A stretch of 23,746 bases of DNA, from positions 1 through 23,746 of the forward strand of contig JAKSYS010000806.1 in assembly GCA_022925895.1 (NCBI GenBank), given 5' to 3'. The position numbers and the translations under genes are program-made. The notes under the pieces are model-generated. The model was given only the letters and a program-made list of their open reading frames with translations, was not told where the DNA came from and made no database searches. Each line of letters opens with the position of its first letter. Position 1 is the stretch's first letter. This document shows positions 19,420 through 23,746 of the stretch, one piece after another. This DNA is from Fragilaria crotonensis (taxonomy: Eukaryota; Bacillariophyta; Fragilariophyceae; Fragilariales; Fragilariaceae).

Positions 19420-21511
19420 AGTTGATTGTCGACCCTGACATCTATGCTGACGTAAGTCGCATACTTTTGCTGGGAGCACCAGCACGGTGTAATTCGTCAG
19501 CGATGGAAGAGAACTTCCAAGCGTATCTGCAATACGGCAACCATAAATCAGTGACGAATAACCAACAAGTGTATGCCTCAACGATTGTGAAGCAAAACAA
19601 ACGGGGACTCACCCTAATTATGGACCCGCAACTCATCCACTTCGCATTAGATGCGCACTTGTCGCCACAAGGTCTCGTCGACGTCCTTCATCCCAGACGA
19701 AAGCCTAGACCTTTGTCCGACAGCAGCTTCCGACCTTGCCAGGAGCAATGGCCATTAATGATTGGACGAGCAAAAAGAATGAGCCGCAACTCCATTTTGC
19801 CAAGTCATTTTTGAACTTCTGCGTGTGGCAATGGAATCTGGCCATCACTTATCCAACTCATGACCGCCATACTGGTGATGACGACGTTCAATGTGCATTC
19901 CCACGTCTAAAATATCACCCCCAGTTAGTTGCAATGCACAGTTCCATTTCCAATCACACATTGGTCATGAACACAGGACTTACCTTCGGTGACAACACAA
20001 GTCCCTCCAACTGGGAACCAATTGCGAGGGCCCGCCAACAACTCGCGCAACACTACTGGCTCCACCAGCCGGACATGGTCCAAGAACGAGCAAGGAAGTA
20101 CCTCCCAACATTCAAGTTTGCCCCCCCCAGCAACCGAGGCCGAGAAAGCCGCATTTGCTATAGCAATCCCAGACTCCATAAATACAGGAGTTATGGACGA
20201 GAATGGGGGCCGTCGGGCGCCAACATACGATCACCACGTTGATGACAATATGTACGGTGACATATCTGACTTCATGCCTCTCGCGGCAGCAGCAAGCGTT
20301 ATAGCCTTGTATGAAATCCTGGGATATCCCGATGGGAGAATCCCAGACCCAATATCGTGGGACAAATTTGCAACTGTTCATGGGCACATAAGGAGAGTGG
20401 TCGGGTGGGATTTCAATACCCGAGACCTCACATTTGCACTTCCCGATGAAAAGAGGGAAGCAATTCTGGTAACACTCGAGGATTGGAGCACAATAACATC
20501 ATGCTCTCTAGTCGAAGCTGCCAAATTGCATGGGACACTTGCCGATGCATCTCGAGCAAACAGAAAAGGTCGTGAAATGTTCTTTGGATTTCAAAACGCA
20601 TTGCGCCGAACCATTTGGGAACGATACCACAAAGTAAAGGGGTACTACTCGCGCCAATCCAAACGCAAGTCCCTGTCCCAACAACTCCCACAGCACTTGC
20701 ATCATCGCCTGGACTCACTGATTGCTCGAGACATGGCTGCACTCATATGGCGAACGAAAACAATTCTCCCAGTTCCTGCGTCAGCCCGCTTCGAACTCCA
20801 AAACCTTCGATCCCTTTTAGCTGACAAGAACCGGCCATGCTGGTCCATTAATATCGGGCACGTAATCCCTCGCGACGCGCAGTTCACTAGCCTTGGTGAT
20901 GCATGTGGGATCGGAGGCGGAGCGTACTGCCACGAACTCTGTTATTGGTTCGATATAGTGTGGTCGGAACAAACCCACCAACGATTCCAAAGCGGACAGG
21001 TCCATATCAACGTCCTCGAGTTTATTGTTGTCTTAATCCAACTTGCTGCGGCGATCACGAGGCACGAAAACGGATTCCAATTTGACGGACAATATATCCC
21101 CCGCCCACTCCACAAGCTTTTGATTCGGTCTGACAACTCGCCATCGTGTAACTGGGCACACAAAGCGTCGGCAAGATCAGAGAGAGGGCAACTTTTGTCA
21201 GTATATGCTGACATGATCAGCGAACCGAGCTCTACAGTTGATTGTACCCACATCGCGGAACCGATAACGACCTCGCTGATTTTATCTCGCCCCCTCCCGA
21301 TCCCATCACTCACATTGCCCAATGCCAACAGATATTTCTAAAGGAGCCGAGGCTGCAGTCTTACTGCTTTTTCCGGCCCCATCCCGAGCTCTTATCACGC
21401 CTGGCGTCCAGGCTGTCCACCGTACACTGGCAAGCAAGCCCGCCTCTCCCAAAGTCGCTCGGACGATTCGAAACCGCCGACTCCATTACCTCTTGTTCTG
21501 TTATCATATGA
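19405..21511 (+). pseudogene. DIRS-like reverse transcriptase-RNase H, three frame breaks
   Basis: RT: LILLGAP-like start (RILLLGAPARCN), LQYGNHKSV, RPLSDSSFRP, AINDWTSKKNEPQL, then DDDVQCAFPRLKYHP (motif A), GLTFGDNTSPSNWEPIARAR (motif B-like) and YDHHVDDNMYGDI (motif C with DD at 20243-20248). RNase H: FTSLGDACGIGGGAYC, HINVLEFIVVLIQLAAA, LLIRSDNSPSCNW and TDNDLADFISPPP supply the acidic residues. The end LPKSLGRFETADSI...SCSVII with stop at 21511 looks natural. Frame breaks: one base lost at about 19735 (CCTTGCC), one base gained in the C8 run 20121-20128, one base lost at about 21256 (GCGGAACC). Each lies in a homopolymer run. Otherwise the protein is well kept. The RNase H end overlaps the recombinase frame, as is usual in DIRS elements. 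Confidence 0.8.
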
Positions 21512-21524
21512 AGATGACGGACGA

Positions 21525-22583
21525 TTGGCTTCTCGAAAACAGCCGCAAGAAAGGGCAAATTTCCAACTGGCAATGTATGCAACTCACCTGGCGACGGGAT
21601 CAACGTTGCACTGCCGTGCTATCAAGTCGAGCACGATTGCAAGTTACTTACACGATATTGCAACGTTCTTGGGACGTTTCCGACCTATTGACCCCCGCTT
21701 TGTTTCAGCGGCCGACACAACTTTGGCACCTGCTATTGCAAAGGTACTTGCCAAACAACGACGATGGGAAATGGTCCCAAATCGACATGAACCATTTACG
21801 GTCAAAATGCATCTCGCTATCGCCAACCTGTCAAGTTCCCATGAGGATGATTGTTGTCTGAATGCCGCCATGGTAAACTGGACACTGTGTAACCTTTATG
21901 CGGGTTGCCGAGGCATTGAATGGGCACAGACACAGCTCATCCACAAGCACGTCAACAAGTTCCACATGAATCGTTTCAAAAACGCATACGCGTTCACGCT
22001 GTCCGACGTTCTATGTTTCACAGAAAATTCAGGCCCCCTAACATTCGCGCAAGCATTGGCTCACCCGCTCACAGTCGGGAAACTCAAACTCCGATTCGAA
22101 GAACAAAAAAATGGCCAAAACGGAGAGTGGAAATTATTCACCAAAAACCACAGCAATCCGCACCTCTGTTTTGTCATGCATTTCATGCGCATACTTGCGA
22201 GGCATAAACGCCTGACCAATGCATCGCCAATCCAACCTTTGAGTGTCTACCGAGGCACGGACGGAACAGTCTATAATATCACAACAGTCGACATCGACGC
22301 GACGCTCCGACACGCAGCCGCTACCGTGTATAAACTTGACCCTGTCACCCACCACGCTACTCTTAGTCTATGGTCAAGTCACTCACTACGCGTCGGTGCG
22401 TGTACCCTATTGTATTCAAAAGGGTTTAGTGAGATGGAAATCAAGTATTTGTTGCGGTGGAAAAGCAATGCATTCATGACTTACCTGCGCAATTTGGCTG
22501 TCACCTCCCGCCGTCAAAACGACGCGGTGAACGACACAAGCGAAATACCTATTTTGTGTAATCAGATTCACCCTTTCGGGTAG
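21525..22583 (+). CDS. Tyrosine recombinase of the DIRS-like element
   Basis: Catalyses DNA strand exchange for element integration. Counting from the codon at 21525, the catalytic residues are Arg129 in GCRGIEW (codon 21909), His286 and Arg289 in SHSLRVGAC (22380, 22389), Trp312 in LLRWKSNAF at the second His/Trp position, and the nucleophile Tyr320 in MTYLRNLA (22482). The spacing fits the DIRS/Ngaro type. The frame is open back to 21342, overlapping the RNase H end in another frame. No ATG occurs before 21573 and the 21525 codon is TTG, so it may be made by frameshifting or from a lost start. The N-terminal SAM-like part (STIASYLHDIATFL) is present. It is the only part of the two retroelements that is still uninterrupted over a full domain. 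Confidence 0.82.
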   Translation: MASRKQPQERANFQLAMYATHLATGSTLHCRAIKSSTIASYLHDIATFLGRFRPIDPRFVSAADTTLAPAIAKVLAKQRRWEMVPNRHEPFTVKMHLAIANLSSSHEDDCCLNAAMVNWTLCNLYAGCRGIEWAQTQLIHKHVNKFHMNRFKNAYAFTLSDVLCFTENSGPLTFAQALAHPLTVGKLKLRFEEQKNGQNGEWKLFTKNHSNPHLCFVMHFMRILARHKRLTNASPIQPLSVYRGTDGTVYNITTVDIDATLRHAAATVYKLDPVTHHATLSLWSSHSLRVGACTLLYSKGFSEMEIKYLLRWKSNAFMTYLRNLAVTSRRQNDAVNDTSEIPILCNQIHPFG

Positions 22584-23746
22584 CGTTCGCATGTGTATTA
22601 GCATTCCCGAGCAAGCAGAGCCGCCTCGGTGCCCACACCATGTGTTGTAATTAGCCCGACGAGCGCATTCGCCTCGCCTGCATGCCGCAAGGTCCAGCGT
22701 TAGTATACGCTAAATCATCGAATTGAGATGCGTACATCACGCATATGAAAACGTATGTCATGAATCATAACGCATGCCCATCAAAACGGTACATACGCCT
22801 AAGACGACGACGTGCGTGCAAACGCGCCAGTGTACCGACACACATTATCATTTTACATGTCTGTCTTGTTGTCTTACTAAAACTAGTTTTAGCAACCCAA
22901 CTGTTTAAACCATGTCAGCTGCTTGTTACGTTGTCGTGCAAAACGCAATTATAACAACCCGACCGAAACACAGAATAATTTCTTTTTTCCTTTTTTCCCG
23001 GCTGTCTGCCGCCGCACGATATGGCCCCCAACCCCCAACCCTGCTACACTGCGTATACCAGCGTCAGCAGACGACACGGGCAGGCCAGTGCTTTAGTGAA
23101 CCATCCGGGAATCCGTTGGACTCCTCGGATACTCTAAAATCGTCATAGTCACTACGTTTTTTGCCCACTATGCTACTGTCACTACGTCATACTCGTAGAA
23201 GTACACATACGACAGTACCATGAATGCTCCATACGTAGTTGATATGTGGTTGCACTATTGCAGAGCCATACCGTTCGACAGTGCAGTACAGCTGAGGCGA
23301 CTTCTGGGAATCCATAGGATTCACATGACATGAAGCCTCGATTTCTATTGGCTACGCGTACATTTGTAGCAGGCCTCTAGTAGAGAGGTTAGGAGTTTTA
23401 GACAATGACACCTGACATTGTTCGTTGTTTACGACATAAGACTATAGACTATAGTGTGTCCGGTCATCCATGTAATTGAGGCATTTTCGATTGTATTTAT
23501 ACCTGTGTGTGTCATGTGTCATGTCATATATATTCATACTTGCTGCCGGATGGTAACGAAGACCAGGCTCCAAACAATATGCCTGGTACAGTAGGTATAA
23601 CACTGGTACACGATTACTGCACTTATTACCACCATGCAGACAGAGACCTTGTTCATCAAGGAAATTCCTGGCTACAATACGCTCACGACATCGTGTAGCA
23701 ATCGGAGTCCATCGAAGTCCCTCTCACTTGTACCATAAATCTTTAG
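22584..23746. other. Gene-free 3' flank of the DIRS-like element
   Basis: No coding sequence recognised on either strand. Small structures include a 6-bp-arm hairpin ATGCGT/ACGCAT near 22728-22744, a perfect palindrome at 22877-22892, a CCTCT/AGAGG hairpin at 23374-23388, and repeated CACTACGT motifs near 23150 and 23182. The last 250 bases contain tgtgtcatg-type simple repeats. The element's terminal repeat, if present, must lie in the first part, but no partner copy exists in the window. Confidence 0.4.
22877..22892. repeat. 16-bp perfect palindrome
   Basis: CTAAAACTAGTTTTAG is identical to its own reverse complement; it does not extend further. It lies about 300 bp after the recombinase stop. 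It could be part of the element's non-coding end or chance AT-rich symmetry. Confidence 0.6.

Larger units (their letters stand above)
19405..22583 (+). mobile_element. DIRS-like tyrosine-recombinase retroelement, 5' truncated
   Basis: RT, RNase H and a tyrosine recombinase follow in the plus strand, the order of DIRS-type (YR) retrotransposons, which integrate by site-specific recombination rather than a DDE integrase. The left end is cut inside the RT-domain protein at the copia junction. The right end is not defined: the 22584-22760 stretch contains short hairpins but no recognisable terminal or internal complementary repeat. Whether the family has inverted or split direct repeats (DIRS versus Ngaro/PAT type) cannot be told. 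Confidence 0.75.

Noticed and set aside
20121-20128. C8 run as a programmed frameshift site of the DIRS-like RT
   Set aside because: It lies inside the RT domain, just before the catalytic box, not at a gene border, and two other one-base shifts of the same kind occur in this ORF; damage or sequence error is simpler.
1-23746. tRNA, rRNA, CRISPR arrays, telomere repeats, bacterial-type operons
   Set aside because: No cloverleaf, rRNA core, regularly spaced repeat array or operon-like gene spacing was seen by eye on either strand; a tRNAscan or Rfam run was not possible.

Overview
The window looks like nuclear DNA from a microalga of the stramenopile line, most likely a diatom (inference). The grounds are short GT-AG introns of 58 and 67 nt, a membrane-anchored plant-type LRR protein of a kind common in diatoms, a small protein resembling an uncharacterised diatom family, a diatom-type (CoDi-like) Ty1/copia element, and a tyrosine-recombinase retroelement of a type frequent in diatom genomes. 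All family assignments come from reading motifs; no database search was possible.

Layout. 1-558 is the 3' end of an MBOAT/wax-synthase-like acyltransferase gene. 1535-2188 is a 217-aa uncharacterised protein. 2189-6580 is a transposon graveyard: AT-rich gene-free DNA, a GC-richer minus-strand block of broken coding sequence (about 3805-4892, unidentified), and the C-terminal end of a Mutator-like (MULE) transposase (about 4990-5665). 6655-7504 encodes a soluble NADH-cytochrome b5 reductase whose reading frame is broken once near its N-terminus. 8073-8751 (minus) is a two-exon gene for a small, probably mitochondrial, helical protein. 9264-12825 is a complete two-exon gene for a 1164-aa single-pass membrane protein with 18 LRRs.

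From about 13.3 kb to 22.6 kb the window is retroelement. A degenerate Ty1/copia element lies on the minus strand (gag near 19.4 kb down to RNase H at 13.9 kb, possible 3' LTR at about 13.3-13.73 kb). It meets, head to head at about 19.40-19.41 kb, the plus-strand remains of a DIRS-like element: RT and RNase H with three frame breaks, then a tyrosine recombinase ORF that retains its catalytic residues. Both elements lack their 5' ends at this junction. 22.6-23.7 kb is gene-free.

The host genes are unrelated single-copy-type genes with no operon-like organisation. No convincing new biological system was found. The most useful observations are the missed exons, the copia/DIRS junction, a 31-bp duplication that breaks pol, and a series of single-nucleotide frameshifts in homopolymer runs that raises the question of decay versus assembly error.
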